A stretch of DNA of 64,000 nucleotides from Streptomyces parvus (GCF_014648875.1 NZ_BMRY01000004.1:310001-374000), one strand, 5' to 3'; shown: positions 27,141-35,877, counted from the stretch's first letter. Numbers and translations: made by a program. The notes: generated from the letters alone by a model not told the origin.

Positions 27141-27553
27141 TGCGCGGCTCCATCGCCGGAACCGGGCTTGAGTATCGGTGACACGCGGATACCTGTTAAC
27201 GGGTTGTGGGGGTGCCGATGGGTGGTGGTGTCGGTGACGGCGTGCCGCCGGGGGAGTGGTGCTGGTGGGGTGAAAGGGGCCCCAGGGGCACGCGCGGCAT
27301 GATCCTATGCCGTAGGACGCGCCTTCGGGCGGCTGAATCATCGAAAAAAATGCACATCGATCACACAGGGATGGGCCTGCTTCGCTCACAAGTGAGCAGA
27401 AACCAAAGCGTTTTGAGCCTCGGTGGCCGGATCGATGACGGTTCGGTGCCTGCGATGACGTGCACACCTGCTGCCGATCCGTGGTGCGGCCGACGGCCGC
27501 GGAGGGCCACCCCATCGCCGGGGCGCCCACGCCCGGCACGTAGACTCCGTGAA
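27141..27553. other. 413-bp divergent intergenic region
   Basis: Holds the promoters of the kinase operon (minus) and tetR (plus). It has an unusually AT-rich stretch near 27340-27420 and the perfect dyad at 27384-27397. No gene is seen. Confidence 0.6.
27384..27397. promoter_or_regulatory. Palindrome GCTCACAAGTGAGC
   Basis: Perfect 6-2-6 dyad about 157 bp upstream of the tetR start, in an AT-rich stretch. It is a candidate operator for the TetR protein or a regulator of the kinase operon. Confidence 0.4.
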
Positions 27554-28210
27554 ATGAGTGTGCGCCGAATCACCCCTGGCCGCCCGCGAACCAAACCCGC
27601 CGAGGAGCGGCGCGCCGACCTCCTGGACGCGGCCGAGGGAGTGTTCGCCGAGCGGGGAATCGATGCTGCTCGGATCGACGAGATCACGGAGCGTGCGGGT
27701 GTCGCGATCGGCACCTTCTATCTGCACTTCAGCTCCAAGCGCGACATCATGTCCGCAGTACAGGCCCGTTTCGTCGACCGGCTGGTCGAGCGGCAGCACG
27801 CGGCGGCGCAGAACCTGCCCGCCGACGACTGGATCGGACGCGTGGACGCCTGGCTCAGCGACGCGGTCCGCATCTATGTGGAACACGCCCAACTGCACGA
27901 CGTGCTCTACGGCCACACGCCGATCAACGCTACGACGGAGATCCAGGTCAGCCCCGAGAACGCGCATGTCGAGGCGTTCCGGCGGCTCATCGCCGAGCGC
28001 CCCGATCCTCCGGCGGACGCCCCGAACCCCGCCATGGCGGCTCTTCTGATCTACAGCGCGGCTTCACGGCCGAGGACGTGTGGACCTTCGCGCACTCCTT
28101 CGCCTTCGACTACTCGGTGTGGGAGATCTGGGGCGCCCTGGGCAACGGCGCGTCGATGGTCGTGGTGGACCGGGAGACCGGACGCGACCCGCGCGCCCTG
28201 GCCCGGCTGA
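27554..28210 (+). pseudogene. TetR-family regulator, C-terminus replaced by out-of-frame NRPS sequence
   Basis: ATG 27554 begins a normal TetR protein: MSVRRITPGRPRTKPAEERR, then the helix-turn-helix ERAGVAIGTFYLHFSSKRDI (about residues 36-60) and an alpha-helical ligand domain up to about residue 168 (AMAALLIYSA). From about 28060 the DNA is a different gene, an NRPS adenylation domain in another frame. The TetR reading then runs through shifted sequence (SRPRTCGPSRTPSPS...) and stops at 28210. The DNA-binding half is intact, so a 218-aa product could still bind DNA, but the C-terminal helices used for dimer and ligand are damaged. It could also be an assembly junction. Confidence 0.75.
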
Positions 28211-29367
28211 TCGCCGAGGAGCGGGTGACGGTGCTCAGCGAGACCCCCGCGCTCTTCGAGCACCTGGTACCCGAACTGGCCGACGACACGTCACTGCGCA
28301 GGGTGTTCCTGGGCGGTGACCGGCTGGACCCGGCGATCCTGCGCCCCTGGTTCGCCCGCTTCGGCGACCGGGACGGAGCCGGCCGGGAGACCACCGGCCG
28401 GGCCCCCGCCCCCGGCATCGAGCTGTACAACCTCTACGGAGTCACCGAGGCCACCGTGGTCTCCACGTACCACCGGGTGCGCGAGGAGGACGTACGGGCC
28501 GGCCGGCCGGTCCCGATCGGCCGCGCGCTGCCCAACCAGCGGGTGTACCTGCTCGGCGAGGACGACCGCCCGGTCCCGGTGGGCGCCACCGGCCAGTTGT
28601 GCGTGGCCGGGCACGCGGTCGCCTCCGGATACCACGACCGGGACGGACTCACCGCGGAACGGTTCGGCGCCGACCCGCTGGCGGGTCCTTCCTCGGCGGC
28701 CTTCCCCCTGTACCGCACCGGCGACCTGGCCACGGCCACCCCGGACGGGGAGGTGCACTTCCTCGGCCGCGCCGACACCCAGGTCAAGGTGCGCGGCTTC
28801 CGCGTCGAACCGGGCGAGATCGAGGCCGCGCTGCGCGAGACGCCGGGGGTGCGGTCGGCGACGGTGACCGTCCACGGCTCCGGGGCGGCGCAGCGCCTCC
28901 TTGGTTATGCCGTACCGGAGGCCCCGGACGCGGCGCACACCGCGGGGCCGGTCCCCGCCGAACCGCTACGGGAACACCTGCGCACCCGGCTGCCCGAGCA
29001 TAAGGTGCCGGCCGCGGTGTACTGGATCGACCGGATCCCGACCACCCCGGGCGGCAAGGTGGACGTCGCCGCCCTCCCCGTACCGGACACCGGAGGGACC
29101 GACCGGGACACCGCGCCGATGACCGAGGCCGAGCGCCTGCTCGCCGGGCTACTGGCCGAGGTCCTCCAGGTCCCGGACGTGGGCGCGGACGACACGCTGG
29201 GCGCGCTGGGCCTCGACTCGCTCGGCGCGATGCGGCTGGCGGCGCGGCTGCGCGGCGCGTACGCCCTCGATCTGGCGGTGAGCGATCTGCCGGCCACGCG
29301 TACGGTGGCGGAGCTGGCGCGTGCGGTGGAAGCCGCCCGCCCGGTCGCGGGGGAGGGGGCACGGTGA
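28060..29367 (+). pseudogene. Headless NRPS fragment: C-terminal adenylation domain plus carrier domain
   Basis: Adenylation sequence starts abruptly at GFTAEDVWTFAHSFAFDYSVWEIWG (core A4 region), so A1-A3 are missing. It continues through LYNLYGVTEATVVSTY (A5), LYRTGDLA and GRADTQVKVRGFRVEPGEIE (A7-A8), and TPGGKVDVAAL (A10 Lys). A carrier domain follows with the phosphopantetheine site in LGLDSLGAMRLAARL. The only start codon is GTG 28078, inside the domain. My manual alignment of pocket residues gives roughly D-Y-W-A-F-G-L-V-V-K, which I cannot assign to an amino acid. With the ATP-loop half gone, adenylation should be dead; the carrier could still work. GTGA-coupled to the dehydrogenase. 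Confidence 0.85.
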
Positions 29368-30548
29368 ACGCGCACCCCGGACAGACCGCGACGGACGCCA
29401 CGGATCACCCCGACAGCCCGGAGAACCAGCGCTGGCGGGAGCGGATCCGGCACTTCGCCGAGAAGGAGATCGCCCCGCTCTCCGCCACGATGGACAGGAC
29501 GGCGGCCCTGGACCCCGGCCTGCGGGAGCGCCTCTTCGCCGAGGGGCTGATGTCGGTGGAGATCCCGCGCGGCTACGGCGGCACGGGCGGCACCCTCTGC
29601 CAGTTGATCCTCACCATCGAGGAGGTGGCGCGGGTGGATCCCGGCGTCGCCGTCGGGGTGCACGTGCACAACGTCCTCGTCGCGGGAACGCTGCTGCGGC
29701 ACGCGTCGGGCGATCAGCGTCGGCAGTACCTTCCGCAACTGGCCACCGGGAAGATCGGCGCGTTCGCCCTCTCCGAGGAACAGGCGGGCAGCGACGCGTT
29801 CGCGCTGACCACCGTCGCCCGGCAGGAGGGCGCGGGCTATTTCCTCTCCGGCCGCAAGCGGTGGACCAGCAACGCGCGCAACGCCGATCTGCTGCTCGTC
29901 TTCGCCCTGGCCGACGCGGGCGGGCCCACGGCGTTCGTGGTCCCCGCCGACGCACCCAGGGTGTCCCTGGACGACCGGGTGCAGCAGATGGGGGTGCGGG
30001 CGGCGGCCACCTCGGACGTGATCTTCGACGGGACCCCGGTCCGTACCGCCCAGCGCGTCGGCCCGCCCGGCGGCGGCCAGACGGTGGCGCTGTCCGGGCT
30101 CGGCCTCGGGCGGCTCGGCATCGCCGCGCAGATGACCGGCCTCGCCCAGGGAGCCCTGGACGCGGCGATCGGCTACAGCCGGGTTCGGGAGCAGTTCGGC
30201 GGCCGGATAGCCGACCACCAGGGGGTCGCGTTCCCGCTGGCCGATGTGGCGAGCCGGCTCGCGGCGGCCCGGGCCCTGCTGTACCAGGCGGTGGACCACT
30301 ACGGCAGGGGCACGGACCCGGTCGAGCTGATGCGGCTCGCCGCCATGGCGAAGTACGTCGCGTCCGAGGTGGCCGAACGGGCGGCCTCGGTGGCGGTGGA
30401 GACCCTCGGCGGGAACGGGTACACCGACGCCTACCCCGTGGAACGGCTCTACCGGGACGCCAAGGCCGGGAAGATCTACGAGGGTACGTCCAACGTCCTG
30501 CTCCGCACGATCGCCTCGATCCTGATCGGAGGGGGCCCCGGTGACTGA
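29364..30548 (+). CDS. Acyl-CoA (acyl-carrier) dehydrogenase
   Basis: 394 aa. FAD flavoprotein fold: helical N-terminus, GAFALSEEQAGSDAFAL and GRKRWTSNARNADLLLVFA in the middle, SRVREQFGGRIADHQGVAFPLADV and LGGNGYTDAYPVERLYRDAKAGKIYEGTSNVLLRTIA at the end, with the catalytic Glu in YEGTSN. The GTG start overlaps the stop of the adenylation-carrier fragment. Next to a carrier domain it probably desaturated an aminoacyl- or acyl-thioester on that carrier, as prolyl-carrier dehydrogenases do in pyrrole biosynthesis. That role is inference; general beta-oxidation is the alternative. It is intact and may be expressed without its partner. Confidence 0.9.
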   Translation: MNAHPGQTATDATDHPDSPENQRWRERIRHFAEKEIAPLSATMDRTAALDPGLRERLFAEGLMSVEIPRGYGGTGGTLCQLILTIEEVARVDPGVAVGVHVHNVLVAGTLLRHASGDQRRQYLPQLATGKIGAFALSEEQAGSDAFALTTVARQEGAGYFLSGRKRWTSNARNADLLLVFALADAGGPTAFVVPADAPRVSLDDRVQQMGVRAAATSDVIFDGTPVRTAQRVGPPGGGQTVALSGLGLGRLGIAAQMTGLAQGALDAAIGYSRVREQFGGRIADHQGVAFPLADVASRLAAARALLYQAVDHYGRGTDPVELMRLAAMAKYVASEVAERAASVAVETLGGNGYTDAYPVERLYRDAKAGKIYEGTSNVLLRTIASILIGGGPGD

Positions 30549-31269
30549 GCCCCTGCGCCTGCTGTGTTTCCCGTACGCGGGAGGCAACGCCCAGACCTAC
30601 GTCCGGTGGCGCCGTCACCTGGCCCCGGACATCGAGGTCTGCCCCATGCAACTGCCCGGCCACGGCGAGCGGATCGGCGAGCCGCCCCGCCACCGCTGGG
30701 ACGACCTGCTGGCCGACATCCGCACCAGACTGACCGACCTGACGACTCCGAAGGACCGCCCGATCGCCCTGTTCGGCCACAGCCTGGGCGCCCTGCTCGC
30801 CTTCGAGTGCGCCCGGATCCTGGTGTCCGAGCACGGCATCCGCCCGGCCCGTCTGCTGGTCTCGGGCCACCGGGCGCCCCACCTCCCCCTGCGGGAGGAG
30901 ACACTTCACCACCTGCCGGACACGGAGTTCCTCACGAGGCTCAGCGAACGGTCGCGCACGCTGCGCGCGTTGACCGACCCCGAGTTCCGCAAACTCCTCC
31001 TTCCCATGCTGCGGGCCGACTTCACCGCGTCGGAGACCCACGCGTTCCGGGAGGGACCGACGCTGACCTGCCCGATCACGGCCCTGGGCGGCGAGCGGGA
31101 CGAGGACGCGACCCTGGGCGAGGTCGCCGCCTGGCAACGGCACACCACGGGCCGGTTCGAGCTGGCGGCCTTCCCGGGAGACCACTTCTTCATCGACGAC
31201 GCCTGGGAGGCGGTGGCGACCGCGGTCGGCGACCGGGTGCGGGTACGGGCGGGGAGCAGGCCCCGGTGA
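30541..31269 (+). CDS. Type II thioesterase of NRPS/PKS type
   Basis: 242 aa alpha/beta hydrolase. RLLCFPYAGGNAQTYVRWRRHL start, PGHGERIGEPP, nucleophile Ser in LFGHSLGALLAFECARIL, and catalytic His in FPGDHFFIDDAWE. Such enzymes remove stalled or wrong acyl groups from carrier domains. The GTG start overlaps the dehydrogenase stop by 8 bp. It is the last gene of the NRPS remnant; the 147-bp gap after it meets a convergent gene and I see no clear terminator. Confidence 0.9.
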   Translation: MTEPLRLLCFPYAGGNAQTYVRWRRHLAPDIEVCPMQLPGHGERIGEPPRHRWDDLLADIRTRLTDLTTPKDRPIALFGHSLGALLAFECARILVSEHGIRPARLLVSGHRAPHLPLREETLHHLPDTEFLTRLSERSRTLRALTDPEFRKLLLPMLRADFTASETHAFREGPTLTCPITALGGERDEDATLGEVAAWQRHTTGRFELAAFPGDHFFIDDAWEAVATAVGDRVRVRAGSRPR

Positions 31270-31416
31270 GTTGCCGGACAGGGGAGCGACGGGGGCACCG
31301 GGGCGCGCCCGGGTGCTTTCCCCGTGGACACGACGTCAGGTGATCAGCGTCGAGCAGATCGCTCCACGCGTTCTCACTGTTGGTGGGGAGCGGGAATCGA
31401 AGGTCCGGAACCCCCT

Positions 31417-32190
31417 TCACCCGCTCCCCCCTCCCAGCTCCGTGTCGATGTTGAGCACGCGGATCCCGGACTGCGACTGCGCGAGGAGCACCGCGGCGTT
31501 CTCCGCGAGGCGGCGGGCCGACTTGAGCCGCAGGTCCAGCCCGACACCGTCACCCCAGCGGACGGACGTCGCGATGGCGCATTCGATCGAACCACCGGAT
31601 GCCACGTGGCCGGTGATCTCCTTGTGAATGCGGCGGCTGGTGCGCTGACTCGAGCGGTCCGTTGTGGCGTTGCGGTAGTTGCGAGCTCGCCTGGACAGCT
31701 CCACCGACTCCCCGATGTAGAGCACGCGGATGCCGTCGTCGCCCCTGCCGAAGTCGTAGCGGTAGAGCCCTGGCGCTCTGGGCAGTGCGGGAAACCTCGG
31801 CAGGCCGGCTTCGTCCAGGGTGACCGGGCCGGCACGTAGCCACGAGAACGCGACGCGGACGTCGAGCGTCTCCACTTCCCTGAGCCGGGATTCGTCGAAG
31901 GACACACGGCCAGACGTGCGGTTCAGCCGCGGGGACGGGCCGTTCACGGCACCCGAGGGCCCGGAACCGATCGGGAACCCGAGGCCCTGCAGCCACCGTC
32001 GTGATTGCTGCGACTGGAACCGGCCGCGCTTGGCGCCTGTCGCAAGGGAGATGACCTGCTTGACCGGCCAGCGCGCACCGTCTATTTCGACCCAGTACAT
32101 GCGGATTTCCTCGGGCAGGTGACCGGCGAGGCGCCCGCGAACGAGCGCGGGCGTCAGCTCGAAGGATTCGCCATCGAGGGTGAATTGCAT
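31417..32190 (-). CDS. GIY-YIG nuclease-domain protein
   Basis: 257 aa. The N-terminal ~100 residues read MQFTLDGESFELTPALVRGRLAGHL ... YWVEIDGARWPVKQVISLATG, a small domain seen ahead of nuclease-like domains. The C-terminal part has GLYRYDFGRGDDGIRVLYIGESVELSRRARNYRN, a GIY-YIG motif with the following Arg. ATG 32190 has no recognisable ribosome site. It follows paaX on the same strand after a 48-bp gap filled by 7-bp repeats. Possible roles are DNA repair, defence or a domesticated homing nuclease; none is shown by context. Confidence 0.75.
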   Translation of the reverse strand: MQFTLDGESFELTPALVRGRLAGHLPEEIRMYWVEIDGARWPVKQVISLATGAKRGRFQSQQSRRWLQGLGFPIGSGPSGAVNGPSPRLNRTSGRVSFDESRLREVETLDVRVAFSWLRAGPVTLDEAGLPRFPALPRAPGLYRYDFGRGDDGIRVLYIGESVELSRRARNYRNATTDRSSQRTSRRIHKEITGHVASGGSIECAIATSVRWGDGVGLDLRLKSARRLAENAAVLLAQSQSGIRVLNIDTELGGGSG

Positions 32191-32206
32191 GGGAGGGAGG
32201 TTAGTC

Positions 32207-32248
32207 CCGATCGCCGATCGCCGATCGCCGATCACCGGTCACCGGCTC
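32207..32248. repeat. 7-bp tandem repeat (CCGATCG)
   Basis: Three exact CCGATCG units followed by CCGATCA, CCGGTCA and CCGGCTC decay copies. The array spans the paaX stop codon and the leader of the GIY-YIG gene. It is a slippage-prone simple repeat that could change the last residues of PaaX. Confidence 0.8.
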
Positions 32249-33147
32249 CGGCCGGGCGGCCGGACGGCGTGATCGTAGAGGCTGAACAGCCGCAGCCGGT
32301 CCGCGGCTCCGTCCCCCTCCGCCGCGAGAGCGTCCCAGCACTGGGCCGCCAGGGCGCGGGCGCGGGTACCGGGCCAGGGTTGGGGGAGCAGCTCGGCGGG
32401 GAGCAGGGGGTCGGGGTCCATCGCGGTGGTGAAGGCCGCCGCCAGTTCGATGGCGTACGTCAGCCGCTCGGTCGCGGTGGGCGGGGCGGCGGAGCCGGAC
32501 AGCCTGGCCAGACGGTCCTCGGCGAGCGCCGCGAGCGTCTCGTGGCGCTCCGCGATCGCGGGCAGCGGCCACAGCAGCGCGGCCAGCCGGACGGGGTCGC
32601 TCTCCTCACCCACTCGCAGGTCCCGACTGGTCAGCCAGGTGAGCGAGGGCAGGACGCCGAGGTGGCGGGCGTGGGCCTCGACGATGCCGGCGATGTCGTT
32701 GGCGCAGACGTAGAGGCCTCCTTGGAGGGGGGCCGCACCGAGATGGACCAGGGTGTCGCGCAGGGTGTCGCGGGCCTGCCTGGCGATCTCGGGGATGGCA
32801 AAGGCGAACAGGCGCCAGGTTCCGTCCCAGGGGGCGAGCCCCTGGTCCTGCCGGTAGGCGTGGCGTACGTACTCGACGTCCGGTGCGAGGGAGCCGGTCG
32901 CGTCGGTGGTCGCGTGCAGCCGGGCCTTGCGCCCACGGCCCTCCTGGGTGAACCGCTCCTCGACGACCAGCCGTTTGACGCACAGCCGGACCTGCTGGCC
33001 GGTCATACCGATCGCCTCGGCGACGGAATACAGCTCGTCCGCGTGAACGGTGCCGTCCTCGCGGACGAGGGCGAACACCAGGGTCCGGGTGCTGATCGCG
33101 GGCGGCACGGACTCCGCCGCCGGGGTGCCTGCGGGCGTGCTCGTCAT
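32239..33147 (-). CDS. PaaX-family transcriptional regulator
   Basis: 302 aa. N-terminal winged helix (TRTLVFALVREDGTVHADELYSVAEAIGMTGQQVRLCVKRLVVEERF) and the PaaX central and C-terminal regions (WDGTWRLFAFAIPEIARQARDTLRDTL; GGLYVCANDI). PaaX proteins are repressors responding to aryl-CoA esters in phenylacetate breakdown, but no paa genes are near. Its ATG overlaps the stop of the GNAT gene, so both come from the promoter region at about 33800. Confidence 0.87.
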   Translation of the reverse strand: MTSTPAGTPAAESVPPAISTRTLVFALVREDGTVHADELYSVAEAIGMTGQQVRLCVKRLVVEERFTQEGRGRKARLHATTDATGSLAPDVEYVRHAYRQDQGLAPWDGTWRLFAFAIPEIARQARDTLRDTLVHLGAAPLQGGLYVCANDIAGIVEAHARHLGVLPSLTWLTSRDLRVGEESDPVRLAALLWPLPAIAERHETLAALAEDRLARLSGSAAPPTATERLTYAIELAAAFTTAMDPDPLLPAELLPQPWPGTRARALAAQCWDALAAEGDGAADRLRLFSLYDHAVRPPGRSR

Positions 33148-33788
33148 CGCTGCTGCTCCAAGCTGTCACCGGGTGCGCCACCGCCCGGGCGGTCCTGAAG
33201 GGCGCGATGCATGGTAGTCACGGCACCGAATCCCATGAGGCCCCTGAGATACGGGGTCTGCTCGCTGTGTACGGCGGTGAAGCCGTGCCGCTCGTACAGG
33301 GCGCGGGCGCGGGGGTTGACGTCGATGACGTCCAGGCGGATCCGCGAGCAGCCGTGTTCGGCGGCGACGGCCGCGATCTCGGTCAGCAGCAGGCTGCCGA
33401 TCCCGGTGCCGCGGTGGGCGGGGTCGACGGCGATGCCGTCCATGACCAGCTCCCCCCGTTCCGGGGTCCGTTCGAGCAGGGCCAGCACAGCGAGCCGGGG
33501 GAGACCTCGGAAGAGCCCGTAGCCGGTGAGCACGTCGCGTACGCCACCGCCGGTCATGCCGCGTCCTTCGAGCCGGTAGCCGGCCACGCCCACGACGCGG
33601 TCCCCGCCAGGAGCGAGGGCGACGACGGCGCGGTCGTGGTGGAGATGGCCGGCGATGAAGGCGCGCCCGCGGTCCGGCGGGCCCAGAGCGGCCCCGAGCT
33701 TGCGGCCGAACGCCTCCCAGTACAGCGCCGCGACCTGGTGTTCGGCCCGCAGGGGAACGCCGCGTCGGACGGCGACTGCTGAGTCCAT
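33144..33788 (-). CDS. GNAT-family N-acetyltransferase
   Basis: 214 aa. Acetyl-CoA binding motif VDPAHRGTGIGSLLLTEIAAVAAEHG and terminal NPRARALYERHGFTAV are typical of GNAT enzymes. ATG 33788 (MDSAVAVRRG) follows AGGAGGAAG. It is first in a two-gene operon with the PaaX regulator and divergent from a secreted or anchored hydrolase. The substrate is unknown. Confidence 0.88.
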   Translation of the reverse strand: MDSAVAVRRGVPLRAEHQVAALYWEAFGRKLGAALGPPDRGRAFIAGHLHHDRAVVALAPGGDRVVGVAGYRLEGRGMTGGGVRDVLTGYGLFRGLPRLAVLALLERTPERGELVMDGIAVDPAHRGTGIGSLLLTEIAAVAAEHGCSRIRLDVIDVNPRARALYERHGFTAVHSEQTPYLRGLMGFGAVTTMHRALQDRPGGGAPGDSLEQQR

Positions 33789-33803
33789 GACTTCCTCCTG
33801 ACT

Positions 33804-33835
33804 CGTATGTACGATCATAGTACGGTCGAATTCGA
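33804..33835. promoter_or_regulatory. Operator/promoter between GNAT-paaX and hydrolase
   Basis: On the minus strand CGTACTATGATCGTAC carries two CGTAC elements 11 bp apart with a -10-like TATGAT between them, 20-35 bp before the GNAT start. TCGAATTCGA (33826-33835) is an adjacent 10-bp palindrome. A PaaX autoregulatory site is the simplest reading. Confidence 0.5.
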
Positions 33836-33874
33836 AACGAGCGTTTTCATTTCGATAGATTCTTTGGGGGGCGC

Positions 33875-34939
33875 ATGGCGACGAGAGGCGGCACCCGCGG
33901 GCGTCGGGTGGTGCGGTCCGTGCTCGCGACACTGGCCGCGGTCGCGCTGACGGCGGCGGGCCTGAGTGGACTGGTGATCTGGCAGCACACCTACGACCTG
34001 CGCGAACAGGCGGTGACGGTGCGACGGGACGGCCGGATCCTGCAGGGCGTCCTGGCCCTGCCCGAGAGGGGGAAGGGCCCCTTCCCTCTCGTGGTCGTCG
34101 TTCACGGTGACGGTCCCGTCGACGCCACGCACGACACCTTCTACCGGCCGATCTGGGAGTCCTTCGCCCGCGCCGGGTACGCCGCGCTGTCCTGGAACAA
34201 GCCGGGCGTGGGCGGCGCGCCGGGGAACTGGCTCGACCAGTCCATGGGCGACCGGGCCGCGGAGGCCCTCGACGCCATCGCCTGGGCGCGGCAGCACCCG
34301 GACATCGACGGCAGCCGGATCGGCCTGTGGGGCGCCAGCCAGGCCGGCTGGGTGCTGCCCAGGATCGCCGCCCAGGACCCCGGCATCCGCTTCGCTATCG
34401 CCGTCTCACCCGCTGTCAACTGGCTTCGGCAGGGCCGCTACCACCTCCTCGCCGAACTCCGCCGCGACGGCGCCTCCGACGCCGACATCGCCGCGGCCCT
34501 GCGCCGCCGTGAGACCGGTCTGGAACTGCTGGGGCGCGGCGCGTCCTACGAGGAGTACGTACGCGCTGTCGGTGACCCGCAGGGCATGACGGCCGCCCGC
34601 TGGCGATTCGCCGCCCGGAACCACAAGGCCGACGCCACCGCCGACCTGCCCGCCCTGCGCGGCGTCCCCGTCATGCTCGCCCTCGCCGGACACGACGCGA
34701 ACGTGGACACCGCCGAGACCGAGGCCGCCTACCGCAGGCTCCTGCCCGGGCCCGCGCTGCGCGTCGCCCACTACCCGGACGCCGCCCACAGCCTGGTCGA
34801 ACACGACGTCGAGAACTCCACGCTCCGGCTCACCCTGACCGCGCTGTGCGCGCCGAGGGCGCTGTTCGCCGACGGATACCTGGACGACCAGCGGCGGTTC
34901 CTGGCCGCCCTTGACGACCACCGGGGAGGGCGGCGATGA
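33875..34939 (+). CDS. Alpha/beta hydrolase with N-terminal membrane anchor
   Basis: 354 aa. One N-terminal hydrophobic helix (VLATLAAVALTAAGLSGLVIW) acts as signal or anchor; the catalytic domain then faces outward. VVVVHGDGPVDATHD is the oxyanion region, nucleophile Ser is in LWGASQAGWVLP, Asp in LALAGHDANVD and His in YPDAAHSLVEHD. The family resembles dienelactone-hydrolase or peptidase-S9-like esterases. The ATG follows a GGGGGG ribosome site. It is divergent from the GNAT-paaX pair. Confidence 0.87.
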   Translation: MATRGGTRGRRVVRSVLATLAAVALTAAGLSGLVIWQHTYDLREQAVTVRRDGRILQGVLALPERGKGPFPLVVVVHGDGPVDATHDTFYRPIWESFARAGYAALSWNKPGVGGAPGNWLDQSMGDRAAEALDAIAWARQHPDIDGSRIGLWGASQAGWVLPRIAAQDPGIRFAIAVSPAVNWLRQGRYHLLAELRRDGASDADIAAALRRRETGLELLGRGASYEEYVRAVGDPQGMTAARWRFAARNHKADATADLPALRGVPVMLALAGHDANVDTAETEAAYRRLLPGPALRVAHYPDAAHSLVEHDVENSTLRLTLTALCAPRALFADGYLDDQRRFLAALDDHRGGRR

Positions 34940-34990
34940 CCGTACGGCCCACGAGGGGAGCCCAGGCGGGTCCGCGGCGACATCGTCAGC

Positions 34991-35332
34991 ATGTACGCGG
35001 TGGTCGGCCTTCTTCTGCTTGCCGTGCACCTGATCCGGCCGCGCACCGCGGGACGCGCCGTCGTCGTCCTGACCCTCCTCACAGCGGCCGGCTGCCTACT
35101 GCTGGCCTGGGTGCTCGCCATCACCGGGGGCGGTGGCATCGACACCGCCGCCGCCACCGAGCAGGGCCGCCAGGCCGCCTACCTCGGCCAGTCATTCGTC
35201 CTGGCACTCGTGTTGACCGGATACGGCACTGCCCTGGTGGGACATCATCCGTCGGCGGGCCATGGCCACGCCAGTGCTCACGGCCACCGAATGATCTTCG
35301 TGTGTTCACGCCGACCGATGATCACCCGGTGA
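34991..35332 (+). CDS. Small membrane protein, function unknown
   Basis: 113 aa. ATG 34991; hydrophobic segments YAVVGLLLLAVHLI, AVVVLTLLTAAGCLLLAWVLAI and AAYLGQSFVLALVLTGYGTALVG, then a His-rich end (HHPSAGHGHASAHGH). It starts 52 bp after the hydrolase stop and may be co-transcribed. The ribosome site is weak. No family is recognised; the His-rich tail could bind metal. Confidence 0.55.
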   Translation: MYAVVGLLLLAVHLIRPRTAGRAVVVLTLLTAAGCLLLAWVLAITGGGGIDTAAATEQGRQAAYLGQSFVLALVLTGYGTALVGHHPSAGHGHASAHGHRMIFVCSRRPMITR

Positions 35333-35373
35333 CCGTATCCGTTCCCAGCGGGGTTCGTCACCGCATCGCAAGA

Positions 35374-35877
35374 TCAGGACGGCTGGCCGGGAGTCCCGTC
35401 GGCCTCGACATTGGCCACCATCCTGCGCAGCACCTTGAGCGCGGCCACGTACTCCTCGTCGCTGATGCCCTGGTGGACCACAGCACGTACCTCGGTCGCC
35501 AGCTCACGGAGCCGCACCCTGGCGGCTTCCCCGGCATCCGTGAGGTGCAGCCGCTGCCCGTCGTCGATCCGAAGCCATTCACGGTGGAGCAACTGGTCGA
35601 CGACCCTGGCGATCTCGTGCGGCCCGTCGGCCAGGTGCGTCAGCTGTGCGACGACCTCCTCGCGGCTCGGCGCCGCAGGGCCGCCGTTCACGCGGTTGAG
35701 CACCCAGTACTGCGGCTGCGTGACGTCGACCTTGGCCATCGCGTCACGCAGATGCCGGGTGACGGCCGTCTGGGCCAGGCCACACCAGTACCCGACCGGT
35801 TGAGTGGCCAGCATGTCATCGGTGGCGGCCGGGTTCGCCGGCGCCTGATCGGTGGTGGATCCAGTCAGTAATTCCAT
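35374..35877 (-). CDS. MarR-family transcriptional regulator
   Basis: 167 aa winged-helix protein: VGYWCGLAQTAVTRHLRDAMAKVDVTQPQYWVLNRV, then PSREEVVAQLTHLADGPHEIARVVDQLLHREWLR (recognition helix and wing) and RLHLTDAGEAARVRLREL. A TAGATA -10-like hexamer lies only about 20 bp before the ATG with no ribosome site, so the mRNA is probably leaderless or nearly so. No clear target gene is adjacent. Confidence 0.87.
   Translation of the reverse strand: MELLTGSTTDQAPANPAATDDMLATQPVGYWCGLAQTAVTRHLRDAMAKVDVTQPQYWVLNRVNGGPAAPSREEVVAQLTHLADGPHEIARVVDQLLHREWLRIDDGQRLHLTDAGEAARVRLRELATEVRAVVHQGISDEEYVAALKVLRRMVANVEADGTPGQPS

Noticed and set aside
31360..31410. GGGAATCGAA motif resembling the T-arm of a minus-strand tRNA
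   Set aside because: The flanking bases do not pair as a T stem and no acceptor, anticodon or D arm can be drawn.
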